From the NCBI GenBank assembly GCA_003222245.1, contig QHVH01000011.1:1-64000 (forward strand): 64,000 nucleotides of DNA, written 5' to 3'. A program made the translations under genes and the position numbers. Numbering within the stretch: position 1 is the first letter of the stretch; each line of letters opens with the position of its first letter. Below are positions 17,494-26,369 of the stretch, in pieces. The notes beneath the pieces were generated by a model. The model searched no databases. It was not told the DNA's origin and saw nothing but the letters and a program-made list of their open reading frames with translations. Source of the DNA: Blastocatellia bacterium AA13 (GTDB taxonomy: Bacteria > Acidobacteriota > Blastocatellia > UBA7656).

Positions 17494-18030
17494 TTACGAA
17501 TCTGTTTGAGCCTGGGGGCGCAGCCGCATCTTCTCGATAAGGACCGTGGCCTGATACTCGACGGTCTTAAGCAAAATCACGGCTCTTTCGCCATCCGAAA
17601 GCTCGCGTTCGAATACTCCCGCCAATCCCTGCAGAGGACCGTCGTTAACGATCACCGGATCGCCCTTACGCAGCACAACCCCGTTGTTCCGCACGAACCC
17701 GTCGGCCCCTATGCGGTCCGTTATCGCGTTGACTACTTCTTCGCCTAGAGGTATCGGAACCTCGCCGGTGCAGAGCACTCGATTGACGCCGCGAGCATAT
17801 CGAATCGAGTGGAGATGAGAAGATGGCCTGAAGCGCGCGAAAAGATATCCCGGGAATAACGGCTTCACCATCACCCGTCGGCTCCCCGTTTCGGATTTTT
17901 CGCGTTTAATTTTTGGCAGCAGCACCGTCAGCCCAAGCCTCCTGATATTGCTGGCGGCATTGTCTTCGCGATAAGGCTTAGTTTGAATCGCGTACCAGTT
18001 ATCCTGCGATAAGAATGCCAAGTCTGTCAT
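17494..18030 (-). CDS. NusG/RfaH-like transcription antiterminator (UpxY/LoaP type)
   Basis: A 178-residue NusG paralogue. The NGN domain is at about residues 10-105 (NWYAIQTKPYREDNAASNIR, PLFPGYLFARFRPSSHLHSI, and YARGVNRVLCTGEVP), and a KOW domain follows (VLRKGDPVIVNDGPLQGLAG, about 120-139). The chain is shorter and more diverged than housekeeping NusG, and its position at the head of a small gene group is typical of operon-specific paralogues such as RfaH, UpxY and LoaP. These proteins travel with RNA polymerase and suppress termination in long polysaccharide or natural-product operons. The likely target is the gene group directly downstream, which contains a terminator after the MbtH gene. 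Confidence 0.85.
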   Translation of the reverse strand: MTDLAFLSQDNWYAIQTKPYREDNAASNIRRLGLTVLLPKIKREKSETGSRRVMVKPLFPGYLFARFRPSSHLHSIRYARGVNRVLCTGEVPIPLGEEVVNAITDRIGADGFVRNNGVVLRKGDPVIVNDGPLQGLAGVFERELSDGERAVILLKTVEYQATVLIEKMRLRPQAQTDS

Positions 18031-18404
18031 AAGTATTTCTGCCAGTCTTCATTTAGCGCGCACTTCAGATGGCCGCAGCTCGGCTAAGTACAGCGCCATT
18101 GCCTGTAGACAGCGGTGAATCCAATGACTTGCCCAGAATTGCTTGCCGGAGCCTATTTCGGTTTCCTGTCTCCGAGTAGTCAGTTTTGGCATCGGCTCTC
18201 AGGTTTCACGACGACAAACTAAAGATGTTGCGAGCCGGGCTGCGAAGCGTGAAAGTCTCAGTTGGAGAATGTGAAAACTAAACCACGGCGAGATGAAAGA
18301 AGATTTATCGTCAGCAAAGCCATGTTGGGGCTGATTTTGTTTCGCTTGAAACTGCTTACAGAATTACGCCCGACAGTCAGGCTGTTAGTTGAATGGCCGG
18401 CACG
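18031..18404 (-). other. 374-bp intergenic region upstream of the antiterminator gene
   Basis: It lies between the 3' end of herA and the start of the antiterminator gene, both on the minus strand. I see no gene. It presumably holds the promoter of the antiterminator/MbtH group. No sequence resembling the ops element used by RfaH was found. Confidence 0.4.
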
Positions 18405-20015
18405 CTAAAACCCATCAAATGGATCACCGCCGCCCGATTTTTCGACCTCGCTGACCCGTGTAGCCCATGACGGAAACGGGAACTGGACCAGCAGCGGAGT
18501 CGGAATTTCCGGCTGATGAACGATGACCGAGCCGGGCTTCAAGATACCGGCGCGGCCCCGGCTCGCAGCCGTCAAGAATCGATACTCGTCGCGGCTCGCT
18601 TCGGCCAGATCCAACCGGCCTACAACCCTGAACGCGCAGTTGCCGACCACTCGTCGCTCGACTTCGCTTGCCGTTTGTTGAGCGCCGATTAAGATGACCC
18701 CCAGGCTCCTGCCGCGTTCCGAGATATCGAGCAACACTTCCTTGATCGGGCTCCAGCCATCCCGGGGCGCGTACTTGTTCAACTCATCGAGCACGATGAA
18801 CACAAGCGGCCGGGCCGTACCGGTCTTCTCCTTATCTTCGAACATCCGGCGAAGAACGACGCCGACCACAAACCGCTTGGCGCGGTCGTGAAGGTTGTGA
18901 ATATCAACTACGGTGACCTGCTTCTTCTTCCAATCGATGCGGTGACGATCGGATTCGGAAACCCGTCCTCGAATCAAATGCCCGATTCGAAACGAAGCGG
19001 CGCGAAGCCGCCGTTCGAAAGCCGCTATAGTTCCCTGCGCCGCTGAGACCCAGTGAGTAACGCTCAGACATATGAAATCGACCAAATGATCGAACGTCTC
19101 GTAGGGGCTGAGATCGGCTTCCAGAGCCAGGGCCGCCTCGACGCGATCTATGACCGCCGACAGATGACTCGTCTCATCGTCGGCTTCGGCAAACAGGAAA
19201 CGAAGATACCGCTCGCGACAGAATTCTTCGATAGTCCAGCAAAACGCGGTAACGCCTTCTTGCCGGCTGCCGGTGTCCGGCAGCAGGACTTCTTCCCGAG
19301 CTTTAACGGGAGCGAAAATGGCCACGCTCGAAAACGCATTCGGAGTGAGACCGAGCTTCGCGTACGCTTCACTCGTTTCAGGCTTTCGACGCGCGTTCGG
19401 CTTGTCCAGGAAGAGCAGGTCTTCGCCTTTGACGTTGAATATGATCGCTCGCGTGTTCGTCGCCTGCTCCTCCAGTATTCCGCTCTGAAAAAGACCGTAT
19501 AGGAGAAATGTCGCGTAGCTTGTCTTGGTAGCGACGCCGGAAATTCCGGAGATGTTTATATGCGCGCCTCGCGAGCCGTCCAGGAATTCCAAATTGCCGT
19601 AGACCACCTCGCCGTCTCGCGAAAGCCCAAGCGGAAACTTCGTATTCATCGAATCGAAGAACAGCGCCTGATGGCGATCGGCTCCGGCAGCTCGAAATAC
19701 GGACTGACCCGGCAGCGGCGGCACGAAGATCTCGGGTTCGACTCGGGTCACGGACACGTGGGCGATTATCGATTTACCCAGTGGAAAGATTCCTTGCTCG
19801 GATAGAAACACATCGCTATCGAATCTCGCGCCTTCGTGTCTCGCCTTCAGGATGTCTACGATTCCGTAGAGTGAAACTCGGCCGCCGTTCGGCAGCTCGC
19901 GGGTGACAAAAACCACATCGTCCAATTGAACTACTTGATCGGGCGACACCGCGATCCAAAATTCGAGCGGCTCCGCGTCTTGGGTGCCAAGGACCTTTCC
20001 GATTTCTGTGCTCAT
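18405..20015 (-). CDS. herA: HerA-like DNA translocase ATPase (DUF87 family)
   Basis: A 536-residue ATPase of the HerA/FtsK-like group. An N-terminal HAS-barrel-like domain (about residues 1-100) precedes the ATPase core. The P-loop reads GISGVATKTS (157-166), not the usual GxxGxGK[ST]; lysine 164 is kept. Walker B is LVFIVLDELNKY (about 404-415), and an arginine-rich segment follows (ISERGRSLGVILIGAQQT). HerA works with the NurA nuclease in DNA end processing, and HerA-type ATPases also occur in anti-phage systems. The nurA gene overlaps its start by 4 bp upstream, showing translational coupling. Symbol given at family level. Confidence 0.85.
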   Translation of the reverse strand: MSTEIGKVLGTQDAEPLEFWIAVSPDQVVQLDDVVFVTRELPNGGRVSLYGIVDILKARHEGARFDSDVFLSEQGIFPLGKSIIAHVSVTRVEPEIFVPPLPGQSVFRAAGADRHQALFFDSMNTKFPLGLSRDGEVVYGNLEFLDGSRGAHINISGISGVATKTSYATFLLYGLFQSGILEEQATNTRAIIFNVKGEDLLFLDKPNARRKPETSEAYAKLGLTPNAFSSVAIFAPVKAREEVLLPDTGSRQEGVTAFCWTIEEFCRERYLRFLFAEADDETSHLSAVIDRVEAALALEADLSPYETFDHLVDFICLSVTHWVSAAQGTIAAFERRLRAASFRIGHLIRGRVSESDRHRIDWKKKQVTVVDIHNLHDRAKRFVVGVVLRRMFEDKEKTGTARPLVFIVLDELNKYAPRDGWSPIKEVLLDISERGRSLGVILIGAQQTASEVERRVVGNCAFRVVGRLDLAEASRDEYRFLTAASRGRAGILKPGSVIVHQPEIPTPLLVQFPFPSWATRVSEVEKSGGGDPFDGF

Positions 20016-20986
20016 TGACTTACCTGAAACAATCGCGCCTCAATCGCCCTTCTGATCGTCAACGAATCGCCCAGCCTATGACGCAGCTCATTTTCAAGCG
20101 AGCCTACAGGCATCAGGTTCTGAGGCGAGCGCGGATCGCGAAATGACTCCGCGGTAAAATTCGGCAAGCATGTTGAGGATAGATCGGCCAGCTCGATCGC
20201 TCTTTGAAGCCCGAGACCCGTTCGCACTTCGAGCCTCAACACTCCGGCAACGTCGTGATCCACTGCGCGCGGCTCACCTACTCTGAGATACCACGAGTAG
20301 CGATCATATTGGCCTTTAGTGATCATGAAAAGCGGCGTCCGTCGGCCGGTTCTAAGCCTCCGCACGAGGTCGAACTGCGGCGACGGAAGATAAGCTTCGA
20401 CCAGCCGCTTGATTACTCCAACCGCCGGCTGATTGATGCCGGCGAAATACGTGAGCGGTCCGTCGGCAAATACACAGGCCGAATCTCTCGACAGTTCTTC
20501 CGCAAGACGGGCCTCGGCTTCCCGCATCGAGTTCTGCAAGCACTCGACGGCGGCGGCTGGCTTGTTGTCGGATGCGGCGACCGGTTCAAAGGTCAGTTCA
20601 GTATTTCCGATCTTGACCGAGTTGGCATCCGCGATCACCTGATCTTCAAGAGGGGCACCCGTGCCTACGACTATGCGGCGTCCAACTCTGATCTCCTGGA
20701 AGGCGGCTGTGTTTTGTTCGACGCGAACGCAGCCGACGGCGAATGAGCCGAAGAGACCTCGAATGATCCGACCGGTTTCGTCATCGAGAATAATGCGAGT
20801 CTCCACGCGCCTGACCCCATCGACGAAATGAAGAGGCTCGGGCCTTGGACCGGGCTTCGGCTCGACAGCGCGCCACTCGATGTTCTCGACGTCGGTATAG
20901 ATTTTGCCTTCCGAATCGGGCTCAAGCTCCTCGATCTGGAACGCGCTTTCGTACTCAGCCGGCCAGGGATCAATTCGAATCATCAT
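20012..20986 (-). CDS. nurA: NurA-domain 5'-3' nuclease, partner of HerA
   Basis: A 324-residue protein with the NurA fold. The first metal-binding aspartate is in LHFVDGVRRVETRI (D56) and a second in ACVFADGPLTYF (D175). Further family-like features are LVRRLRTGRRTPLFMITKGQ and AVDHDVAGVLRLEVRTG. NurA degrades DNA ends and is stimulated by HerA, whose gene overlaps this one by 4 bp. The pair is widespread in archaea and thermophiles but patchy in bacteria. The start codon at 20986 lies inside the end of the truncated DUF4011 frame, consistent with a rearranged locus. Confidence 0.85.
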   Translation of the reverse strand: MMIRIDPWPAEYESAFQIEELEPDSEGKIYTDVENIEWRAVEPKPGPRPEPLHFVDGVRRVETRIILDDETGRIIRGLFGSFAVGCVRVEQNTAAFQEIRVGRRIVVGTGAPLEDQVIADANSVKIGNTELTFEPVAASDNKPAAAVECLQNSMREAEARLAEELSRDSACVFADGPLTYFAGINQPAVGVIKRLVEAYLPSPQFDLVRRLRTGRRTPLFMITKGQYDRYSWYLRVGEPRAVDHDVAGVLRLEVRTGLGLQRAIELADLSSTCLPNFTAESFRDPRSPQNLMPVGSLENELRHRLGDSLTIRRAIEARLFQVSQ

Positions 20987-21320
20987 TTAGTTCAAACTCG
21001 CGGCAAGCCCACGTCGGTTTTAATCTTCGGGGCGCCATCAAAGGCGCATGGTCCATGATCGTCGATATTTTATTCATTTTGAAGTTCAACGCGCGATTGC
21101 GCTTGGTTAGGTCGAGCAGTTTGCGTTTCCAGTTTTCTACCGAAGCGGCGACTCGCTCATTCTGGCTCGCTTCTTGTGCAATTGGTGTATCTCCGTGGAT
21201 GGAAGATATGTCCTGGTACAGGATAATAGGCGTCTGCTTCATAGATACTATTCGACGCGGTGCATTGAATGGAAACGGAGGCGTAAACTCGGCCGATGTT
21301 ACATCCTTCTCCTCAGTCAA
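20970..21320 (-). pseudogene. Truncated N-terminus of a DUF4011-type helicase
   Basis: This 116-codon frame contains VENWKRKLLDLTKRNRALNF (about residues 62-81), which is the characteristic opening of DUF4011 proteins. Those are normally well over 1,000 residues, with a SF1 helicase and often a Vsr/Mrr-type nuclease end. Here the match stops soon after NKISTI, then an unrelated tail of about 25 residues runs into the nurA start region. The rest of the gene is absent. I read it as the stump of a deleted helicase gene, although a short functional protein coupled to nurA cannot be excluded. Overlap with nurA is 17 bp. Confidence 0.65.
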
Positions 21321-21584
21321 TCAAGTTGAAGGGAGGCAATAGAAGGCAATAGGTCAGGCGGATAAAGCAAAGCAATGCAACAATGTTCGTATAATCGGCC
21401 AAGCATAGCTAACTTCAACGCGAAGACTCGGCAAGCATTGCTACCCTCATACCGCTTCAGCCGCGACTGAATGCGAAATCATCAGCGCCAGGCAATTCTG
21501 AATCTCTATCATTAGAATTGATTTTACGCCGGTTTCGTTTCAGTATATGTCCCGCCATTGTCTTACCGGGAACAAGGAGGTCGT

Positions 21585-22835
21585 ATGAGTAACGCAAGAA
21601 GAGCAGCTCTCTTATCGATGCTGGCGGCTTTGATTCTCTCACTCAGTGGAGACGTATCGGCGCGAGGAAGAGAGATTTCTCTGAGAGCATCCGCGTCGGC
21701 GAAACCTGCCGTTATTAAGCCGGCTGCTCCTCAGATCGCTATCGTGATCCCCTCGAATCCAGTTGTAGTCGCGCCGGGACAGCCCGCTGTAGGCTCGCAA
21801 GAAGCGGCAACGCCGGGCTCGGCTGGAGTCAAAACGGCGAGCCCGACCGCCGGAATTATCAACGCCCTGTGCAAGGTGACGTTGAACATCGTCGGATGCG
21901 GCTTCGACCCCGATACCGTGACGCTCAGTTGCGATACAAACAGCGATGGCTTGCCTGACAGCACGATTAAACTCCAGGATGTGACCGTGGTGAGCCACAA
22001 CCTGGTTCAGGCCGTGCTGGTTCCGGTTTCGGATCAACTCCCCGGCACGGCGTTCCCCCTCTCGTGCTGCGGAGGCATCGCTACTCTGACGCTTTCGAGA
22101 ACCTTCAATGCGGCCGACGATAACATTTTTGGACCCTTCACTCAGACAACATCCATCAAGATCGATTTAGGGCTGAGAGCGCCGGTCGTTGTATCCGCTT
22201 CGCCGGCAGCCGGAGATTGCAGCCTGCCTCAGGACTTAGTCATTCCCGGGGCCTGTTTTCTTGGGGCCGACGGCCTCTCGAACATTACCAGCGTGTTCGC
22301 AGTCGATCGAGCGAACCCGAACAACGTGGTTCAGGCGACGCGGTTTGTCGTGTTGAATTCCAATTTGATCGACGCGCTGTTTAACTTCAGCGGCGCAAAC
22401 GCGGGAAAGACGTTTCTGATCTTCGTCAGCGGGCGCAACGGCACGAGCCGGAATCTTACGTCGCTGCCGAACGGCGCTTCTACGGGATGCCCCATCGGAA
22501 ATGAGCAAGGCATTCAAGTGACCTTCTCGTGCAGATCAAACACTCCCGCAGCTCAGGATGTCGCCGTCATTCAATCGTGCTCCCTGGACCGAACTGACGC
22601 CGGAAGCGTCGTCCTGAATATCGCGGGCCTGAACATCAAGCCGGACGCGGTCGTCACCATAAACGGCCTGACCGTCAAGAAAGTGAAGTTCAAACAGCTC
22701 GACGCGTCGACCAGCACATACAGAGCGCTGCAAGTAAAAGGCGGGCTCTGCGGAATGCTGCCCGGCCTGGTTGTGGTCACGAACCCCGGCATGCCGGGAT
22801 CGGCGCCGTTCTCGCTCGCGGTTACGTGCGACTGA
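21585..22835 (+). CDS. Secreted hypothetical protein with Ig-like (IPT/TIG-type) repeats
   Basis: From the ATG at 21585 (AAGGAGGTCGT upstream, ideal spacing) the 416-residue protein begins with a signal peptide (ALLSMLAALILSLSGDVSA). The mature part is beta-rich and contains repeating units with paired cysteines: NALCKVTLNIVGCGFDPDTV, PAAGDCSLPQDLVIPGACF and QSCSLDRTDAGSVVLNIAGL. The last unit resembles IPT/TIG domains (INGLTVKKVKF, VVVTNPGMPGSAPFSL). No catalytic motif is visible. It is probably an extracellular or outer-surface protein with structural or binding roles. The family is not recognised more exactly. Confidence 0.7.
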   Translation: MSNARRAALLSMLAALILSLSGDVSARGREISLRASASAKPAVIKPAAPQIAIVIPSNPVVVAPGQPAVGSQEAATPGSAGVKTASPTAGIINALCKVTLNIVGCGFDPDTVTLSCDTNSDGLPDSTIKLQDVTVVSHNLVQAVLVPVSDQLPGTAFPLSCCGGIATLTLSRTFNAADDNIFGPFTQTTSIKIDLGLRAPVVVSASPAAGDCSLPQDLVIPGACFLGADGLSNITSVFAVDRANPNNVVQATRFVVLNSNLIDALFNFSGANAGKTFLIFVSGRNGTSRNLTSLPNGASTGCPIGNEQGIQVTFSCRSNTPAAQDVAVIQSCSLDRTDAGSVVLNIAGLNIKPDAVVTINGLTVKKVKFKQLDASTSTYRALQVKGGLCGMLPGLVVVTNPGMPGSAPFSLAVTCD

Positions 22836-22885
22836 TAATCGCGGGTCCGATACACCTGAAAGCTCTGCTTTAGCAGCTCATTTGA

Positions 22886-23974
22886 ATGTCGAGTTCCGTC
22901 ACAGATTCCGCGTTCGAGGCTTCGATCGCGGAACACGTCACGCTGGCCCCGTTTACGACGCTTGGAATTGGAGGACCCGCTCGCTACTTCGCGGAGGCGA
23001 CCAGTACCACCGACCTATTGAACGGTATTGAGTGGGCAAGGCAGAGAGACCTTCCGCTCTTCGTGCTCGGGGGCGGAAGCAACGTCGTCGTCTCGGACGA
23101 GGGCTTTCGCGGACTCGTGCTGCGAGTGCAGCTTCGTGGAATTGAAACCAGGGCGGACGGCGATCGCGTAATTGTCGAAGCGCGCGCAGGAGAGGATTGG
23201 GACTCGCTTGTCTCCTTCTGCGTCAATAAAGGCTTAGCCGGTATTGAATGTCTATCGGGAATTCCGGGTCTGGTCGGCGCGACACCGGTTCAGAACGTCG
23301 GGGCTTACGGCCAGGAGATCAGCGAAACGGTTGTCTCGGTCGAAGCCGTGGACCTAACCACGAAGAATCTGGTCGCGATAAGCGGTGAGGCGTGTGGATT
23401 TGCATATCGCTCCAGCCGCTTTAAAGCCGCGGACCGGGGACGCTTCGTTGTAACCAAGGTCTCATATCGATTGGCTCCGAATGGCCGGGCCTCGGTGAGA
23501 TATCCGGAGCTGAAAGCCTGCTTGAAGAACAACGGGCGTGAGAATACCGACGCCGCATCGATCAAAGAAGTAAGGGCCGCCGTTCTCGCAATCCGCAAGC
23601 GAAAAGCGATGGTGATCGATCCATCCGATCCCGATTCACGCAGCGTCGGCTCCTTCTTTGTAAACCCGGTGACAACCCGCGAAACTCTCGAGCGAGTCAG
23701 ATCGGTCGACACAACGCTTCCAGGCATTCCGAATTTCCCAGCCGGAGAAGAGATGGTGAAGCTCTCGGCCGCGTGGCTGATAGAGCAGGCCGGAATGCGC
23801 CGCGGCTACGTGCGAGGCGGCGTTGGAATATCAAAGAAACACACGCTGGCGATAATCAATCTCGGGACAGGTACGGCTCGAGAAGTTCTCGCACTGGCGG
23901 AAGAGATGAAATCACGCGTCAGGGACAAGTTCGGCATCGAGCTGGTTCCCGAGCCAGTGTTTGTCGGATTTTGA
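22886..23974 (+). CDS. murB: UDP-N-acetylenolpyruvoylglucosamine reductase
   Basis: A 362-residue FAD enzyme that makes UDP-N-acetylmuramate in peptidoglycan synthesis. The FAD-binding segment is clear: APFTTLGIGGPARYFAE, LFVLGGGSNVVVSDEGF, and CLSGIPGLVGATPVQNVGAY. The catalytic serine region is SRSVGSFFVNP, and the tyrosine in FAYRSSRFK marks a type I (E. coli-like) MurB. The end VGISKKHTLAIINLG is also typical. Here it stands apart from a mur/fts cluster, 50 bp after the secreted protein gene and on the same strand. Confidence 0.95.
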   Translation: MSSSVTDSAFEASIAEHVTLAPFTTLGIGGPARYFAEATSTTDLLNGIEWARQRDLPLFVLGGGSNVVVSDEGFRGLVLRVQLRGIETRADGDRVIVEARAGEDWDSLVSFCVNKGLAGIECLSGIPGLVGATPVQNVGAYGQEISETVVSVEAVDLTTKNLVAISGEACGFAYRSSRFKAADRGRFVVTKVSYRLAPNGRASVRYPELKACLKNNGRENTDAASIKEVRAAVLAIRKRKAMVIDPSDPDSRSVGSFFVNPVTTRETLERVRSVDTTLPGIPNFPAGEEMVKLSAAWLIEQAGMRRGYVRGGVGISKKHTLAIINLGTGTAREVLALAEEMKSRVRDKFGIELVPEPVFVGF

Positions 23975-24097
23975 TTTATCGGACTTTGAATGGCTACAGC
24001 CTTTTCGTTTCTCGCATTGAGCACAATCGACGGCGAGTGATACAAGTCAGCAGCTTTACGTAGTGATCCGACTGTCAACGCTCGGAGGTTATTCCGG

Positions 24098-25336
24098 ATG
24101 AGCACATCAAGATTCCTGATCTTCGTCTGCGGCGTCTGCGGCGCCCTGGTTATTATCGCTTCAGTGCTGATTGCTCCAGCGTGGACAGCTCCTGAATCGC
24201 ACTTGATGAATTCGCGCTCCGAATTGCCGGTGAATCAAACCGGCAAGAGCTGGTACTTCGCCGTGTCGGGAGATTCGCGCGACTGCGGCGACTTAGTAAT
24301 GCCGAAAATCGCAAAATCGATCGAGAATATAAGCAGCCGGACCCCGGTCGAGTTCTACTGGCACATGGGCGATTTCAGACGCATGTTCGATATCGATTGC
24401 GATATGTTGAAGCGAAAGTATCCGAACTTCGACTGCGTGACGCGATCCGGCGGCGGGCTCGGGCCAGACGAGATGAACGAGTACCTCGATGCTGCATGGG
24501 ATGACTTCATCAAGAATCAGATCGCGCCATTCGGAAAGACGCCGGTCTTTCTCGGAATCGGAAATCACGAGCTGCTTGCAAACCGCACTCGAAACGAATA
24601 TCGCCGAAAGTTTCAAAAATGGCTCACTCAGCAGCCGCTGCACGACCAGCGAAACTACGACGCCGCTAATTATCACCTCTATACAAACGAGGGCGATACC
24701 TACTATCACTTCATCAAAAACGGTGTTGATTTCATCTATCTGGACAACGCCGACGCGACCGAGTTCGACGCGGCGCAGATCAACTGGTTGAGCGAGGTCC
24801 TCAAAGCCGATGGGGCCGCGGAAACGGCGCCGTCGGCAAGGAAGAACGATGTTACGACAATCGTAGTAGGAATGCATGCGGCTCTTCCATACAGCAAGTC
24901 TCGGAATCACGGGATGGACGCAACGTGCCAGGGCGTTTGCTCGGGCCGGCAGGTCTACGACATGCTGCGACGGGCTCAGACCGTGTTTGGAAAAAAGATC
25001 TATGCGCTGGCAAGCCATTCTCATTATTTTCAGGAGAACATTTTTGAAACGCAGCAGCTGGAAGGACAGAGCATTCAGGGCTGGCTGGTCGGAACCGCGG
25101 GAGCCGAGCAATACAAGTCGGATTTTTGGCAGAGCATTCAGTATGGGTATCTGCTTATTGAGGTACGCGCCGACGGAACGCTCAACCCGCGTTTCAATCC
25201 TGTCACTCGGGACATGCCGCCGCAGGCGACTGGAGAAGGCGCCGCGAGTTTGACGACCTTCTGCTACGAGAAGAATATGCGCCCGGCTACGAACGATGCT
25301 TTCACGGGGAGCTGCGCGTGCGGCGCGATAAATTAG
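24098..25336 (+). CDS. Exported calcineurin-like metallophosphoesterase
   Basis: A 412-residue protein with an N-terminal hydrophobic signal or anchor (FLIFVCGVCGALVIIASVLI). Metal-binding motifs of the calcineurin-like fold follow: AVSGDSRD, WHMGDFRR (in place of the common GDxxD), LGIGNHELLA, VVGMHAALPY and ALASHSHYFQ. The order and spacing fit a di-metal phosphoesterase. The substrate is unknown; purple acid phosphatase-like enzymes are the nearest type I can name. GGAGG lies upstream of the start. The C-terminus is cysteine-rich (TFCYEK and GSCACGA). Confidence 0.8.
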   Translation: MSTSRFLIFVCGVCGALVIIASVLIAPAWTAPESHLMNSRSELPVNQTGKSWYFAVSGDSRDCGDLVMPKIAKSIENISSRTPVEFYWHMGDFRRMFDIDCDMLKRKYPNFDCVTRSGGGLGPDEMNEYLDAAWDDFIKNQIAPFGKTPVFLGIGNHELLANRTRNEYRRKFQKWLTQQPLHDQRNYDAANYHLYTNEGDTYYHFIKNGVDFIYLDNADATEFDAAQINWLSEVLKADGAAETAPSARKNDVTTIVVGMHAALPYSKSRNHGMDATCQGVCSGRQVYDMLRRAQTVFGKKIYALASHSHYFQENIFETQQLEGQSIQGWLVGTAGAEQYKSDFWQSIQYGYLLIEVRADGTLNPRFNPVTRDMPPQATGEGAASLTTFCYEKNMRPATNDAFTGSCACGAIN

Positions 25337-25784
25337 ATGCGGCTGTTTCCATCCAGTTGAATGTCGAATGAATGACGCAAGCTTCAAGATGCCCTCGCCA
25401 AAGCGGCGCTCGTTAAGCGCATCGATGGACATCTTCCGCGACGACTCTGAGACCGAAGTTCAGCCAGGCGATCGCCCTCCGCCGATTCTTATTGTGCGTA
25501 TTTTTTTCGGATACATATCCGGCCGATTTTCTCTTGTCAGTACAACTCAGCCCAATTAGTATACGCAGACGCAAGGGCAAGCTCAGCATTTTAAAACAGG
25601 TTTGAGTGGCTCCGATGAGCTGAGAGGGTGCTTCCGGCGCCCTGTTTACAGTGGAATCACGCCGCAAAGGACGGGTGAGAGACTGCATAGAGAACGCACC
25701 GGAAATTTTCGGGGGTGAGGCGCGGAACAGTCCAGCGACAACCGCGTTGTCAGCGACGGAAGGCTCAGACCGGAGGGAATCCAG
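25337..25784 (+). other. 448-bp intergenic leader before the Tat-exported subunit gene
   Basis: No gene is supported here. The last 170 bases are purine-rich and can form several small hairpins, the clearest being GACAAC/GTTGTC at 25737-25751. GGAGGG just before the start at 25785 is a good ribosome site. I compared the segment by eye with cobalamin, TPP, glycine, SAM and c-di-GMP riboswitch cores and found no convincing match. Confidence 0.35.
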
Positions 25785-26369
25785 ATGGGCAGCAAGACGA
25801 TTTCGCGACGGCGCTTCTTTATTGAGTCGTGCGCCGGAGTCAGCTCAGCGTGGCTACTCTCAAACGTGCTTGATATTCCGTTTGCACAGGAGCACGCGCA
25901 TCAGGCGGCGCTATCGCCGACGCCAACGAAGTTAGAATTCCTTTCTCCGGAACAGGCTGCCGAGATCGAAGCAATTGCTGCCCAGATCATTCCTACCGAT
26001 GAAACCCCGGGCGCCCGCGAAGCGCGTGTCATATATTTTATCGATCGCGCCTTGGCGACCTTCGCCTCAGACGATCGTCCTGCCGTTATGAAAGGCCTCG
26101 ACGATCTGCAATCACGAGTGAGGAAACGGTTCAAGAACTCGGGCAAATTCTCCGAGCTTAAGTCGAAACAGCAGATCGAGGTGCTCAAGTCTATTGAGAA
26201 GGGGAGCTTCTTCGAACTCATCAGGACGATGACGGTGTGCGGTATGTTCGCCGACCCCTCATATGGAGGCAACTACAACGAGATCGGGTGGAAGATGGTC
26301 GGCTTCTCCGACGATTTTGCCTTCGAACCTCCTTTTGGTTTCTATGATCAGGAGAGCGAGGCCAAGTGA
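25785..26369 (+). CDS. Gluconate 2-dehydrogenase subunit 3-family protein, Tat-exported
   Basis: A 194-residue protein with a twin-arginine signal (SRRRFFIES followed by a hydrophobic stretch), so it is exported folded. The mature part has the family pattern: FLSPEQAAEIEAIAAQIIPT, then EARVIYFIDRALA, and VCGMFADPSYGGNYNEIGWK near the end. In characterised enzymes this small subunit helps carry the flavin-containing GMC subunit to the periplasm. Exactly that partner follows, with stop and start overlapping (TGATG). A cytochrome c third subunit is not adjacent. Confidence 0.88.
   Translation: MGSKTISRRRFFIESCAGVSSAWLLSNVLDIPFAQEHAHQAALSPTPTKLEFLSPEQAAEIEAIAAQIIPTDETPGAREARVIYFIDRALATFASDDRPAVMKGLDDLQSRVRKRFKNSGKFSELKSKQQIEVLKSIEKGSFFELIRTMTVCGMFADPSYGGNYNEIGWKMVGFSDDFAFEPPFGFYDQESEAK

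Noticed and set aside
24293..25432. Long (379-codon) minus-strand open frame
   Set aside because: It is antisense to the phosphoesterase gene, which has motifs, a signal peptide and a ribosome site. The antisense frame shows no family pattern.
25615..25640. TPP-riboswitch-like CTGAGAGGGTG upstream of the Tat subunit gene
   Set aside because: The essential second element (CCTGATCTGGATAATGCC type) is absent and the gene is not linked to thiamine.
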